Source: Amycolatopsis sp. GM8
GTDB lineage: Bacteria > Actinomycetota > Actinomycetes > Mycobacteriales > Pseudonocardiaceae
DNA length: 64,000 bases
NCBI RefSeq assembly: GCF_021653975.1
Contig: NZ_JAJKFK010000001.1
Span: 620,001 to 684,000, forward strand
Reading direction: 5' to 3'
Shown: piece after piece, positions 7,440-16,219 of the stretch
Layout: every line of letters starts with the position of its first letter
Numbering within the stretch: position 1 is the stretch's first letter
Position numbers and translations under genes: made by a program
The notes under the pieces: model-generated
Databases searched by the model: none
Seen by the model: the letters and a program-made list of their open reading frames with translations, nothing else
What the model was told of the DNA's origin: nothing

Positions 7440-7937
7440 TCAGTGTCCGGCGCGCTCCCGCACGACGAGTCCCTCGTCGGAACCGGAGTCGACGACACAG
7501 AGCGGCACCCCGGCGCGGGTCCGGAGGTAGAGCCGGTCGTTGAGGAACGCTTTCTTCTCCGACACCGCGATGTCCGTCCACCGGTGTGCGCGGGTGCCGT
7601 CGGGACCGGTGAACACGAGGCCGCCCTCGTACGCGTGCAGCCGCCGCAGCAGGTGCTCGCGGCTGTTGGCGCGCCGGAACATCACGGCGGGCAGGACCAC
7701 CGCCGCCACGACGAGGATCCCGCCGAGGACCTGGACGACCGGACTGCCACCGGCAATGGCCAGCCCGATGCCGGGCAGCACCAGGACGAGCCCGACGAGG
7801 GTGGCCAGGCAACCGGTGCGGTCGCTGGTGAACGTCCCGAAGGCGAGGAACCCGCCGAACCGGTACTGGGCTGCTACCCGGTCGGCTTCCACCCGGGCAG
7901 CCTGTTCGGCGTCCCGCCAACGCGCCCTCTCGGCCAC
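7440..7937 (-). CDS. two-TM membrane protein of unknown function
   Basis: A 165-residue protein: a charged amphipathic N-terminus (about 1-38), two adjacent hydrophobic helices (about 44-64 and 67-87), then a C-terminal domain of about 75 residues with YEGGLVFTGPDG and DIAVSEKKAFLNDRLYLRT. The latter is a strand-rich arrangement reminiscent of PH-like domains seen in small actinobacterial membrane proteins. GTG start at 7937. It is preceded by no close neighbour and lies 54 bases upstream of the LigD-like gene on the same strand. I do not recognise a specific family. Confidence 0.7.
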   Translation of the reverse strand: MAERARWRDAEQAARVEADRVAAQYRFGGFLAFGTFTSDRTGCLATLVGLVLVLPGIGLAIAGGSPVVQVLGGILVVAAVVLPAVMFRRANSREHLLRRLHAYEGGLVFTGPDGTRAHRWTDIAVSEKKAFLNDRLYLRTRAGVPLCVVDSGSDEGLVVRERAGH

Positions 7938-8113
7938 CGGCCCTCCCGTTCGTCCGGGCCAGTATCACGGAGCGAACGGAATCGATCAACGAGCGATTCG
8001 GCGCCGAGCCACGTTCGGCACCCGCCTCGGAACGCGACTTCGCGTCAGCCCGGCGGCTCCACTATTCCGGAGATCGCGCTCAGCGGCGGATTCTCCTTGC
8101 GCTGCCGCGAAAG

Positions 8114-8503
8114 CTACTCGTCGAGCCAGCCGTGCTGGTTGACCAAGTCGAGGACGGTCTTGCGTACGCGCACAACCTGTTCGGCGGTCAGGGTCGGCAC
8201 GCCGGTCAGCAGGGACTCGGTGAGCTCCTCGCGGAAGTCCAGCCCCATCGGCAGGTAATCGTCGTCGCCACCGGATCGGCCGGCGTTGCGCACGATCCGC
8301 ACATTGGACGCCTTGGGTCCGCGCTCACCATCCTCCATAGTGAACTCGACGATCGCGCCGGGCGCGACCAGTCTCTTGTCCACGTCGAGGTCATTGACAT
8401 GGACGAAGACATCTTCGCCACCATCGTCGGGAGCTACGAAACCGTACCCGCGCATTTCGTCGAAACGAACGACTTTACCCGTGACCACCAGTGAACCCCG
8501 CAT
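8114..8503 (-). CDS. cold-shock domain protein
   Basis: A 129-residue protein. The first 70 residues are a cold-shock (CSD) OB-fold carrying both nucleic-acid-binding motifs, RGYGFV (RNP1-like) and EDVFVHV (RNP2-like), followed by GPKASNV. It is longer than the classic 67-residue CspA type: the extra 55 C-terminal residues (LTAEQVVRVRKTVLDLVNQHGWLDE at the end, written here only as landmarks at about 105-129) are helical and resemble the extended actinobacterial type such as mycobacterial CspB. It probably binds single-stranded RNA or DNA. The ATG start at 8503 fits the domain boundary. Confidence 0.88.
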   Translation of the reverse strand: MRGSLVVTGKVVRFDEMRGYGFVAPDDGGEDVFVHVNDLDVDKRLVAPGAIVEFTMEDGERGPKASNVRIVRNAGRSGGDDDYLPMGLDFREELTESLLTGVPTLTAEQVVRVRKTVLDLVNQHGWLDE

Positions 8504-8586
8504 TACATGAAGAGCCGAGAGCCGGCCCACGCGATATCGCGTCAAGGTACCGCCTCCCCCGCTCCGGGCACAACGGCGGGTCCTGG

Positions 8587-9789
8587 CTACCGCACGGGTG
8601 GCAGGTACGCGGCGTCGGGGAACATCGTCAGCGCCCGCAACGCGGTGCCCAGCTCCGCGATGTCGGCCGGGTCGGTCAGCGAACGGCCCAGCTCGTCGGT
8701 GATGCGTTTCAGCCGGTGCCGCACCGTGTTCGGATGGCAGTACACCCGTTCCGCGATCGCCTTGGTCGAACCGCGGCAGTCGAACCACGCGCGCAACGTC
8801 ATCAGCAGCACCGCGCGTTCCTCCGCGGGCAGGTCCAGCACGGGCCGCAACACCTGGTGCGCCAGCTGAACCGAAGCCGCGGGATCGCTCGCGACGAGCC
8901 CCGCCAGCGGTGACTCGGTGAACTGCACGATGCCCGACGTGCCGGCCATCAGGCTCGACAGCGCGACCCGCGCCAGGTGCAGGGCGCGCGGGGTGTTGCC
9001 GAGGCCCGTGAACACCGGGCTCACCCCGACCCGTCCGGTCGCGTTCTCCTTGAGCAGCCCCAGAATCGGGTCCGCGGCAGGCGACTCGCGCAGGGACACC
9101 ACACCGACCCGCAGGTCGGGCGTGAGCCGCCACGCCGACGCGTGCCGGCGCTCGCGGAGGAGATTTTCCATACGGGGCAACGGTTCCTGGCCCAGGCCTG
9201 GGGTCTCCGCCGCCACCACGAGGTAGGTGCCGTCGAGGGACAGGTCGAGCATCCGGGCGATGTCCCACAACGTGCTCTCGGTGAACGTGCCGCCGGTGAA
9301 CAGCGCTTCCACCAGCGCGAGCCGCTTCTCGTGCCGGGTGCGGGTGATCTCGGCGAGGGTCTCCCGGTATGCCTCGGTGAGGGTCTCGGTGTAGTCGTCG
9401 ATCAGTGTCCACAGTGCACGGGTCGCCGCGATCAGATCGGCCGGATCGGACCTGGTCAGCTCGACGAACCGCTGCCACACCTCGCTGAACCCGATCCGGA
9501 ACGCGCGCAGCAGCTCCGGCAGCGGTGCGCCCTGCCTGGCCCGTTCCACCCCGGTCGCGGCCGCCTGCGAGAGATCCGGCGTGCCGGGTTCCTCGAGCGC
9601 CCGCAAAAGGAAACGCAGATTCGTGTCGCAGGAGGAGCGCAGCTTTTCGTGCGACACGAACCGGCCTTCGCGGTAGATCGGCATTTCCGCGACGATCTGG
9701 GTGAAGGTGTCCTCGACCAATTCCGGCAGCCGGGCCCGCGCGGCCACCGCGAGCCGCGCCACCGCCGGCTCCGCGCCCGTGTACCGCAT
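8587..9789 (-). CDS. PucR/CdaR-type helix-turn-helix regulator
   Basis: A 400-residue transcription regulator. The C-terminal 60 residues carry the PucR-type HTH: WFDCRGSTKAIAERVYCHPNTVRHRLKRI, in which the NTVRHRLKRI recognition helix is diagnostic. The N-terminal 170 residues resemble the RsbT-like/GGDEF-related sensing region common in actinobacterial PucR proteins, and the middle part resembles the CdaR GGDEF-like domain. No ligand can be assigned. It follows the molybdenum hydroxylase genes on the same strand, separated by a strong hairpin, and may or may not control them. Confidence 0.88.
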   Translation of the reverse strand: MRYTGAEPAVARLAVAARARLPELVEDTFTQIVAEMPIYREGRFVSHEKLRSSCDTNLRFLLRALEEPGTPDLSQAAATGVERARQGAPLPELLRAFRIGFSEVWQRFVELTRSDPADLIAATRALWTLIDDYTETLTEAYRETLAEITRTRHEKRLALVEALFTGGTFTESTLWDIARMLDLSLDGTYLVVAAETPGLGQEPLPRMENLLRERRHASAWRLTPDLRVGVVSLRESPAADPILGLLKENATGRVGVSPVFTGLGNTPRALHLARVALSSLMAGTSGIVQFTESPLAGLVASDPAASVQLAHQVLRPVLDLPAEERAVLLMTLRAWFDCRGSTKAIAERVYCHPNTVRHRLKRITDELGRSLTDPADIAELGTALRALTMFPDAAYLPPVR

Positions 9790-10101
9790 GCGTCATCACC
9801 GTCGCTTCCGGGGCTCTTCGTCGTGCCCCTCGGAGACGGAATCTAACCCGAAAGACCCCATGTTGGCGCGGTGACAACACGGGGCGCCGCAATCGCGGAG
9901 TGCGGGCGGTCCCTTCCGCCGCAGATGATGAACAACGGGTCAACAACCGGGCGGCGCGGCGGGCCCAACGGAGCACCCACCGGGCGCCTGGCAGCTCTCT
10001 CAGAGCGGTCTCGATCACGTCACGAGCGTAGCCGGATTCGCGCGCCTGTTCGAGTCGAAAAGTGCACGACTGGGCCAGTCGTGCACTTTTCGTCGGCTCG
10101 G
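9790..10101. other. intergenic region upstream of the pucR-type gene
   Basis: 312 bases without a gene. It holds the presumed promoter of the PucR-type regulator on its left side and, on its right side, a strong hairpin beyond the end of the isoquinoline oxidoreductase operon. A long plus-strand frame crosses it but is the antisense of the molybdenum hydroxylase genes. Nothing else recognisable. Confidence 0.6.
10056..10092 (-). terminator. 18-bp hairpin after the ior genes
   Basis: A perfect inverted repeat: arms 10056-10073 and 10075-10092 around a single base, with CGAAAAGTGCACGACTGG as the left arm. It starts 9 bases beyond the stop of the small ior subunit and separates that operon from the PucR-type gene. 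No long U-tract is present on the minus strand, so it would be a GC-rich actinobacterial terminator or a processing element. Confidence 0.75.
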
Positions 10102-10575
10102 CTACATCTTGGCCTCTGCGCTCTTGATCGCCTCGCGGATCCGGAAATACGTGCCGCACCGGCAGATGTTGCGGATGTCGTCGAAGTCCGCGTCGGTCAG
10201 CTCGCGCCCTTCGGCCTTGGCCGCCTTGACCTTCGCGACCGCAGCCATGATCTGGCCCGGCTGGCAGTAGCCGCACTGCGCGACGTCGTGTTCGAGCCAC
10301 GCCTCCTGCATCGGGTGCAGCTGCCCGGAGTCGTCGGCCAGCCCTTCGATCGTCGTGATCTCGTCACCGGCCTTGATGTCCGAGACCGGCACCGAGCACG
10401 GGTTGAACGCCTTGCCGTTGATATGGCTCGTGCACGCCTTGCAGACGTTGAGCCCGCAGCCGTACTTCGGGCCGGTCACGCCGAGCAGGTCGCGCAGCAC
10501 CCACAGCAGCCGCACGTTGTCCTCGGTGTCGACGCTGACCTGCTTGCCGTTCAAGGTGAAAGTGTGGTGAGGCAC
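10102..10575 (-). CDS. iorA: isoquinoline 1-oxidoreductase-type small subunit, [2Fe-2S]
   Basis: A 157-residue iron-sulfur subunit of the xanthine oxidase family. The N-terminal plant-type ferredoxin cluster is YGCGLNVCKAC with a fourth Cys in NPCSVP; the C-terminal helical cluster is CGYCQPGQ followed by CRCGTY. It shuttles electrons from the molybdenum site of its partner to an external acceptor. GTG start with an AAGGA site in the short gap after the large subunit gene (9 bases). The pair works like isoquinoline 1-oxidoreductase or related aldehyde/N-heterocycle hydroxylases that lack a separate FAD subunit; the real substrate is unknown. Confidence 0.88.
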   Translation of the reverse strand: MPHHTFTLNGKQVSVDTEDNVRLLWVLRDLLGVTGPKYGCGLNVCKACTSHINGKAFNPCSVPVSDIKAGDEITTIEGLADDSGQLHPMQEAWLEHDVAQCGYCQPGQIMAAVAKVKAAKAEGRELTDADFDDIRNICRCGTYFRIREAIKSAEAKM

Positions 10576-10584
10576 TGGACTTCC

Positions 10585-12885
10585 TTAGGAAACGTAAGAC
10601 AGGCCGTCGACGGGCGAGTCCGGAATGGACGGAACGCGCGGCAGGGGCTCGAAGCTCAGCGTGCCGTGGTTGATCGGGAAACTGGTCGGCATCTTCCCCG
10701 TCGCGCGGCCGTAGGCACACGCGACCGCGGCCAGCGAGCTGGACACGCCCAGCTCGCCCGCGCCGCCCGGCTCACCGGTGGCCGGCATGACGATGATCCG
10801 GGTGTCGGGCGGGGTGTTCCACTGTCGCGTGTAGAAGAAGTTGTCCCAGCTGCCTTCCAGCGGCAGGCCCTTGTCGATGTGCAGGCTCTCGGTGAGCGCC
10901 AGCCCGATGCCGTCGTTGATACAGCCGATCATCTGCGCCTCGAGCCCGCGCGGGTTGATCGGCAGCCCGGCGTCCACCGCCATCACGGCCTTGGTGATCC
11001 GCGGCCCGGTGACGCCGTCGCGCACCTTGCGGTTGACCGTCTGCGGCCGGCAGTCGATCTCCACCAGCACCGCGCTGCAGCTCTTGTACTCCGAGTGGAA
11101 CCCGATGCCCTGCGCCATCCCGGCCGGCATCTTGCGGCCCCACTGGCCGACCTCGGCGACCTTGTCCAGCACCGCGCGGAACCGGTCGTCCTTGAAGAAG
11201 GACCGGCGGAACGCCAGCGGATCCTGGCCCATCGTCCCGGCCAGCTGGTCGATCACCAGCTCCCGCGCGCACACCACGTTCGGCGAGTACACGTTGCGCA
11301 TGCTGCCGGTGTGGAACTTCAGCGGCACCTCGTTGAGCAGCTGGGTGGTGACGCCGAAGTTGTAGGGCATCGCCTGGGACAGCTCGAACACCGTCTGCGA
11401 GAACCCGATGTCGCCGACCGGGAGCTTCGCCGCGACCGCGGTCAGGATCTCGCCGAGGCCGTGCCCGAAGTCGGTGGTGACGCTGGTGTGCCGCTGCTCG
11501 TAGCTGATCACGTTGCCCAGCGCGTAGTTCACCCGCACCCGCGACAGCGACATCGGGTGCGCGCGACCGTGGCGGAAGTCGTCCGTGCGGTGCCACATCA
11601 GCTTGACCGGCTTGCCGATCTTCTTCGAGAACTCGGCGGCTTCGAGCGCGGCGTCGGCGAACAGCTTGCGGCCGAACGAGCCGCCGCCCTGCATCACGTG
11701 CACCTTCACCGCGGTCACGGGCAGCCCGAGCAGGGCCGCGATCTGCTCCTGCGCGGTGATCGGCGACTTGAGCCCGGCCCAGATCTCCGCGCTGCCGGGC
11801 CGCACGTCGGCGACCGCGCAGTTGGTCTCCAGCGCGCTGTTCGAGGCGAACGCGAAGCTGAACTCGGCGTCGATCGAAGCGGTCAGCACCGGCGGCACGG
11901 CCATCGGCAGTGTCGCGGCCTTCAGCTTCTTCAGCACGGTCGCGTCCGACTCGGCGTCGACACTGCCGCCGCCCCAGGTGACTTTCAGCGCGCGCACCGC
12001 GTCCATGCAGTGCGTGATCGTCCTGCCCCGCACGGCCACCCCGCTGGAGATCACCGCGACGTCGGTGATCCCCGGCATCGCCTTGACCTGCGCCAGGTTC
12101 TGCACGGACTTGACGGTGCCGTTGATCGTCGGCGGGCGGCACACCATGGCCGGCAACGCGTTCGGGACCTGCAGGTCCATCGTGAACTGCTTCTTGCCGG
12201 TGACGGCGTCGTGCGCGTCGACCCGGTTCTGCGGGGTGCCGACGATCGTGAAAGCGCTTTCCGCCTTGGGCTGGGCGGTGGCCTGCTCGGTGCGGCTGCT
12301 CGCGGCGGCCTCGGCGAGCGAGCCGTAGGACGCGCTGTGCCCGGACTTCGAGCTGATGACTCCATTGTGGACGGTCAAACCGGACGCGGGTACACCCCAC
12401 TGGCCGGCCGCCGTCGCCAGCAGCCGGGCGCGCGCGATCGCGGACGCGGCGCGCACCGGGTGGTACATCGAGCGCACCGAGTTCGACCCGCCGGTGAGCT
12501 GGTTGAAGATCAGTTCCGGGCGCGCGTCGGCGAGGGTCACGTGGACCTTGTTCAGCGGCAGGTCCATCTCGTCGGCGATGAGCATCGCGAACGTGGTGGT
12601 GATCCCTTGCCCCACCTCGGCGCGCGGCAACGCGAAGGACACCGAGCTGTCGCGGTTGAGCTGCATCGCGATCAGCCCCGACGTGGGGGCGGCGGCGAGC
12701 GAGAGCGCGTCGCCGAGGTCGAGCAGGTCGGCGGGCTCGGGTGGGGACGGGATGGCGGCGGACGCGGTCTCCGGGTCCGCCGCGTCGATCCCGATCCGCG
12801 CCGCCACGGCGAGCGTCGGGGCGGCGATGAGGTAACCGAGGAACTTGCGGCGTTCGAGACGTGGCGATCGACGTTGATCGTCCAT
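10585..12885 (-). CDS. iorB: isoquinoline 1-oxidoreductase-type large molybdopterin subunit
   Basis: A 766-residue molybdenum-hydroxylase large subunit of the IorB type. The N-terminus carries a twin-arginine signal, ERRKFLGYLIAAPTLAVAA at about 11-30, so the enzyme is probably exported folded. Visible cofactor segments include QGGGSFGRK (molybdopterin-proximal), RNVYSPNVVCARE and GEPGGAGELGVSSS near the end, the last containing the Glu that acts as base in xanthine oxidase family members. ATG at 12885 chosen because it places the Tat motif near the start. It is followed after 9 bases by the [2Fe-2S] subunit, which would be carried along by hitch-hiker export. Substrate unknown. Confidence 0.88.
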   Translation of the reverse strand: MDDQRRSPRLERRKFLGYLIAAPTLAVAARIGIDAADPETASAAIPSPPEPADLLDLGDALSLAAAPTSGLIAMQLNRDSSVSFALPRAEVGQGITTTFAMLIADEMDLPLNKVHVTLADARPELIFNQLTGGSNSVRSMYHPVRAASAIARARLLATAAGQWGVPASGLTVHNGVISSKSGHSASYGSLAEAAASSRTEQATAQPKAESAFTIVGTPQNRVDAHDAVTGKKQFTMDLQVPNALPAMVCRPPTINGTVKSVQNLAQVKAMPGITDVAVISSGVAVRGRTITHCMDAVRALKVTWGGGSVDAESDATVLKKLKAATLPMAVPPVLTASIDAEFSFAFASNSALETNCAVADVRPGSAEIWAGLKSPITAQEQIAALLGLPVTAVKVHVMQGGGSFGRKLFADAALEAAEFSKKIGKPVKLMWHRTDDFRHGRAHPMSLSRVRVNYALGNVISYEQRHTSVTTDFGHGLGEILTAVAAKLPVGDIGFSQTVFELSQAMPYNFGVTTQLLNEVPLKFHTGSMRNVYSPNVVCARELVIDQLAGTMGQDPLAFRRSFFKDDRFRAVLDKVAEVGQWGRKMPAGMAQGIGFHSEYKSCSAVLVEIDCRPQTVNRKVRDGVTGPRITKAVMAVDAGLPINPRGLEAQMIGCINDGIGLALTESLHIDKGLPLEGSWDNFFYTRQWNTPPDTRIIVMPATGEPGGAGELGVSSSLAAVACAYGRATGKMPTSFPINHGTLSFEPLPRVPSIPDSPVDGLSYVS

Positions 12886-13140
12886 CGAGAGTCCTCTCGA
12901 CAGTGGTGGGACCGGGACCGCGTCACGATAGGAAGCGCCCGCCCACAGGGTCAACGGTGCGTAGCCGCTCGGGTGAAGATCTGTGACGAGGTGACAGTAA
13001 TAGGCCACACAACTGTGACGCGGACACAGCCGAACGTCGGATAACGCTCGTCCGAACGGCGGCCGGCGGCGGTCGATTGCCGATCATGAGGACCATGGCA
13101 CGCACGCTTTGCCGTGGATCGAACGTACTGGGAGTGACCG

Positions 13141-14352
13141 ATGGACCAGCCGAAGAGAGCACCGTCAACCGAGCCCCTGTCGGCGCGAACGATCTGGGTC
13201 ACGGGAGTTTGTATCCTGACTGTCACCATCGCGGCGGTGGCGCTGCTGCTGTGGCCGCTGCAGCTCGTAGCCACACCTCCCGGTGGCGGGAAGATCGAAG
13301 CTCTCAAGGTGGCCTTGAGCATTGGAGCAGGAGCGGGCGCCTACGCGACTCTGGCGCTTGCGGCCCGGAGGCAGAGACATGACGAGCAAGTAGCGCGCAT
13401 CACCGAGTTCGATGCCTCGGAACGCCGGGTGACCGAACTGTATTCGAGATCCATCGAGCAGCTTGGCTCGGAGAGTGCGACAGTCCGTATCGGTGCCCTC
13501 CACGCGTTGAAACGGCTGGGCGACAACAACCCAACTCAACGACAGGCCATAGCCAACGTATTGTGCTCCTACCTGCGCATGCCCTATGAGGTCCCTGGCG
13601 TGGCGATAGACGACGAGGACCGGCGAGACCTGAATTCCGCCGGCGCCCAAGACGGCCGGAATCTCGTGCTGAACGGAATACGGGATGCTCGCGACGCCCA
13701 GGAATTGCAAGTGCGGATCACCGCCCAGGAGCTTCTCACCCAAAGTGTGTGCCGCACGAGCGATCTTGACCGTTCGGATCGATGGGAGGTCGATATCGAT
13801 CTGTCCCACGCAACCCTTGTCGACTTCCGGCTGGTCGACGCCTTCATGAAAAGGGTACGATTTGTGGGGTGCAATTTTCTGGGCGACACCGATTTCGGTG
13901 GAACGGTTTTCTCCGGCACGGCCGACTTCTCGGGTTCCGCGTGCACGGGAGCACTGGTCGCCACCGGCTGCACCTTCAAGGAAGGTGCGGTTTTTCTCGG
14001 CCTGCGAGTACGCGATCTGCTTAGCTTCAGCGGGAGCGTGTTCGACAGGAAATGCGATCTCCATGAAGTGTATGCCACTGAGATATCGCTAACCGAGGCG
14101 AATTTTCGTGACACTCTCAGCATACAACAAGGTGAAACCGAAACAATCGAAGCTATTGAAATCACCTGCGATAAGAGGGTGTACTTTTCGATGACGCGTA
14201 TCGGTCAACTGGATGCGCAAAGGAGCCTGTTCAAGGCCGACCTCCGCCTCGCGCCCTATCAGCTGGATCATCAGGCGAATTTCGAAGACGCCACGATCCG
14301 CGGACAACTGGACATCAGCGACCGAGTGGCACCTCAGCAGGTCAAGCTCTGA
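13141..14352 (+). CDS. pentapeptide-repeat-like membrane protein, AT-richer than its surroundings
   Basis: A 403-residue protein with two N-terminal hydrophobic helices (about 18-40 and 54-76), then a charged linker with a conserved bacterial segment (ERRVTELYSRSIEQLGSES followed by VRIGALHALKRL). This layout is typical of actinobacterial and cyanobacterial pentapeptide-repeat membrane proteins. From about 225, residues follow a loose A(D/N)Lxx/F-type five-residue periodicity (VRFVGCNFLGDTDFGGTVF, then TADFSGSACTG), consistent with a right-handed beta helix. ATG at 13141 has GGGAG seven bases upstream. Its third codon positions are visibly less GC-rich than in neighbouring genes, so recent acquisition is likely. 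Function unknown. Confidence 0.75.
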   Translation: MDQPKRAPSTEPLSARTIWVTGVCILTVTIAAVALLLWPLQLVATPPGGGKIEALKVALSIGAGAGAYATLALAARRQRHDEQVARITEFDASERRVTELYSRSIEQLGSESATVRIGALHALKRLGDNNPTQRQAIANVLCSYLRMPYEVPGVAIDDEDRRDLNSAGAQDGRNLVLNGIRDARDAQELQVRITAQELLTQSVCRTSDLDRSDRWEVDIDLSHATLVDFRLVDAFMKRVRFVGCNFLGDTDFGGTVFSGTADFSGSACTGALVATGCTFKEGAVFLGLRVRDLLSFSGSVFDRKCDLHEVYATEISLTEANFRDTLSIQQGETETIEAIEITCDKRVYFSMTRIGQLDAQRSLFKADLRLAPYQLDHQANFEDATIRGQLDISDRVAPQQVKL

Positions 14353-14358
14353 CCCGCG

Positions 14359-14396
14359 CCGGAATGGGGCCCGGCGCAGGCCGGGCCCCATTCCGG
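14359..14396. terminator. 17-bp perfect stem, bidirectional terminator
   Basis: Arms 14359-14375 and 14380-14396 pair perfectly (CCGGAATGGGGCCCGGC) around a four-base loop. It lies between the convergent pentapeptide-repeat gene and the alcohol dehydrogenase gene, 7 bases from each stop, so it can end transcription in both directions. Confidence 0.85.
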
Positions 14397-14403
14397 GAAG
14401 GAC

Positions 14404-15513
14404 TCAAGCGTGGATCAGTACGCCGCGGATGTTCTTGCCGTCGCGCAGGTCCTGGTAGCCCTCGTTGACCTGGTCCAGCGTGTAGCGGCGGGTGACCAGC
14501 TCGTCGAGCTTGATCACGCCGGCGTCGTAGAGCCGCAGCAGGCGGATGATGTCGTACTGCGGGTTGGCCGAGCCGAACAGTGTGCCCTTGATCGTCTTCT
14601 CGAACAGGGTCAGCACCCCGCCCGACACGTGCACGGTCAGCTTCTCCGGGTTGGCCAGCCCGGTGATGACGACGGTGCCACCCTTGCCGACCGCGTTGAA
14701 CGCCGCGCTGACGACGTCCTCGTCGACCGTGCCCACCGTGATCAGCGCCTGGTCGGCGAGCTGGCCCCAGGTCAGTTCGCTGATCTTGGCGAGTGCCTCC
14801 TCGGCGGTGGCGAACGCGTGCGTCGCGCCGAGCTTCAGCGCGGTGGTGCGCTTGAACTCCACCGGGTCGACCACCACCACGTGCTGCGCGCCCGCGTGCG
14901 CGGCGCCCTGGACGGCGTTGATGCCGATCCCGCCGACGCCGTAGACGACGACGGTGTCCCCGGCGCGAACACCGCCGGCGTAGTTGGCGGTGCCCCAGCC
15001 CGTGGGCACGCCGCAGCCGACGAGCACCGCGGTCTCCAGCGGCAGCCAGTCGTCGACCTTCACCACGGAGTGCTGCGAAATGGTGGCGCGCTCGGCGAAC
15101 GTGCCGAGCAGGCACATGGCGCCGTAGTCGGTCCCGCCGCGGTGGAACCGGAAACTGCCGTCGGGCATGTGGCCCTGCAGGATCGTGGCGCCCATATCGC
15201 ACAGGTTGGACCGGCCGGTCGCGCAGTAGCGGCAGGTGCCGCAGTTGGGGATGAAGCTGCACACCACGTGGTCACCGGGCTTGACCTTGGTGACCCCCGG
15301 GCCGATTTCCTCGATGATCCCGGCACCCTCGTGCCCGCCGATGATCGGGAACCTCGGCACCAGATCGTTGTCGATCAGATGCAGGTCCGAGTGGCAGAGC
15401 CCGGCGGCCGTGTACTTGATCAGCACCTCGCCGTCGCGCGGGCCGTCGAGCTCGAGTTCCTCGATCTCGAACGGCTTGTGCGCGTCGTGCAGAACGGCGG
15501 CTTTGGTCTTCAC
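14404..15513 (-). CDS. NDMA-dependent (mycofactocin-associated) zinc alcohol dehydrogenase
   Basis: A 369-residue zinc-dependent medium-chain dehydrogenase. The catalytic zinc ligands appear as CHSDLH and GHEGAG, the structural zinc loop as CGTCRYCATGRSNLC, and the nucleotide fold as YGVGGIGINAVQG. The sequence belongs to the nicotinoprotein group known as NDMA-dependent alcohol dehydrogenases, in which NADH stays bound and electrons leave through an external acceptor; mycofactocin is that acceptor in actinobacteria. It lies 37 bases downstream of mftE on the same strand, which supports the assignment. It probably oxidises a primary or secondary alcohol; the natural substrate is not evident. 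Confidence 0.85.
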   Translation of the reverse strand: MKTKAAVLHDAHKPFEIEELELDGPRDGEVLIKYTAAGLCHSDLHLIDNDLVPRFPIIGGHEGAGIIEEIGPGVTKVKPGDHVVCSFIPNCGTCRYCATGRSNLCDMGATILQGHMPDGSFRFHRGGTDYGAMCLLGTFAERATISQHSVVKVDDWLPLETAVLVGCGVPTGWGTANYAGGVRAGDTVVVYGVGGIGINAVQGAAHAGAQHVVVVDPVEFKRTTALKLGATHAFATAEEALAKISELTWGQLADQALITVGTVDEDVVSAAFNAVGKGGTVVITGLANPEKLTVHVSGGVLTLFEKTIKGTLFGSANPQYDIIRLLRLYDAGVIKLDELVTRRYTLDQVNEGYQDLRDGKNIRGVLIHA

Positions 15514-15550
15514 GCGCGATCACCTCTTTGTGACGTCGCAGGTTGGACCG

Positions 15551-16219
15551 TTACAGCATGACATCCGTAGCAAGCGCAGCGACAGCGTTAAGTAGACTTT
15601 TGCCCCACCCGTGGAGGATCTCCCGCCCCTCGTCCGCGGTCGCGCCGCGGGGATCGCCGAGCACACCGTTGCCGCTCACCGCCCGGACTCCGCCGTCTCG
15701 CAAGGGATTGATCAACTCCGGCAGTGGCCTGGTGTTGCCGGCTTCGAGCCGGTCGAGCCGCACGGATTCCGGGCGCAGCGCGAGCATCACCGACGTCTCG
15801 GTGCGGCCGGCGTGGCTGTCGTCGCTCGGCCCACTCGGCATCCAGGCCCGTACTTTCCTTCCCTCGTAACGAAGTTTGGCAACGGCGCGGTACAACGGCT
15901 CGCCGTTTCCGCCGTGCGCGCAGACGAGGATCACCCCGGCGAACACGTCCGCCGAACGGACCAGTTCCACCAGGACGGTCTCGGTCGCCTCCTGCCCGAT
16001 CGACAGCGTGCCGGGGAAACCCGCGTGCTCACCGCTCGACCCATACGGCAGCGGCGGCGCGACCGTGACGTCTTCCCGTTGCCGCGCAAGGCTTTCACAC
16101 AGTTCGACCGCGATCTCGGTGTCCACAGTGAACGGAAGGTGCGGGCCGTGCTGTTCGGTGGCGCCGAGTGGCACCGCGAGCAGGCGCGGCGTCAACTCGG
16201 TCCAGGTGTGGTCCTTCAC
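15551..16219 (-). CDS. mftE: mycofactocin precursor peptidase MftE (creatininase family)
   Basis: A 222-residue creatininase-fold metallopeptidase. The metal-binding signatures are visible as GATEQHGPHLPFTVDTE, GEHAGFPGT and AHGGNG. In mycofactocin biosynthesis MftE cleaves the MftC-modified MftA to release the cross-linked C-terminal Val-Tyr dipeptide. The GTG start at 16219 overlaps the stop of mftF (GTGA), showing translational coupling. It is the last biosynthetic gene of the operon. Confidence 0.9.
   Translation of the reverse strand: MKDHTWTELTPRLLAVPLGATEQHGPHLPFTVDTEIAVELCESLARQREDVTVAPPLPYGSSGEHAGFPGTLSIGQEATETVLVELVRSADVFAGVILVCAHGGNGEPLYRAVAKLRYEGRKVRAWMPSGPSDDSHAGRTETSVMLALRPESVRLDRLEAGNTRPLPELINPLRDGGVRAVSGNGVLGDPRGATADEGREILHGWGKSLLNAVAALATDVML

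Noticed and set aside
9871-13044. A 1057-codon plus-strand open frame
   Set aside because: It is antisense to iorA/iorB; its translation is His/Arg/Asp-rich with no domain, as expected for the complement of a high-GC gene.
12886-13140. CRP-like operator upstream of iorB
   Set aside because: TGTGACG occurs twice but without the symmetrical TCACA half-site at the right spacing.
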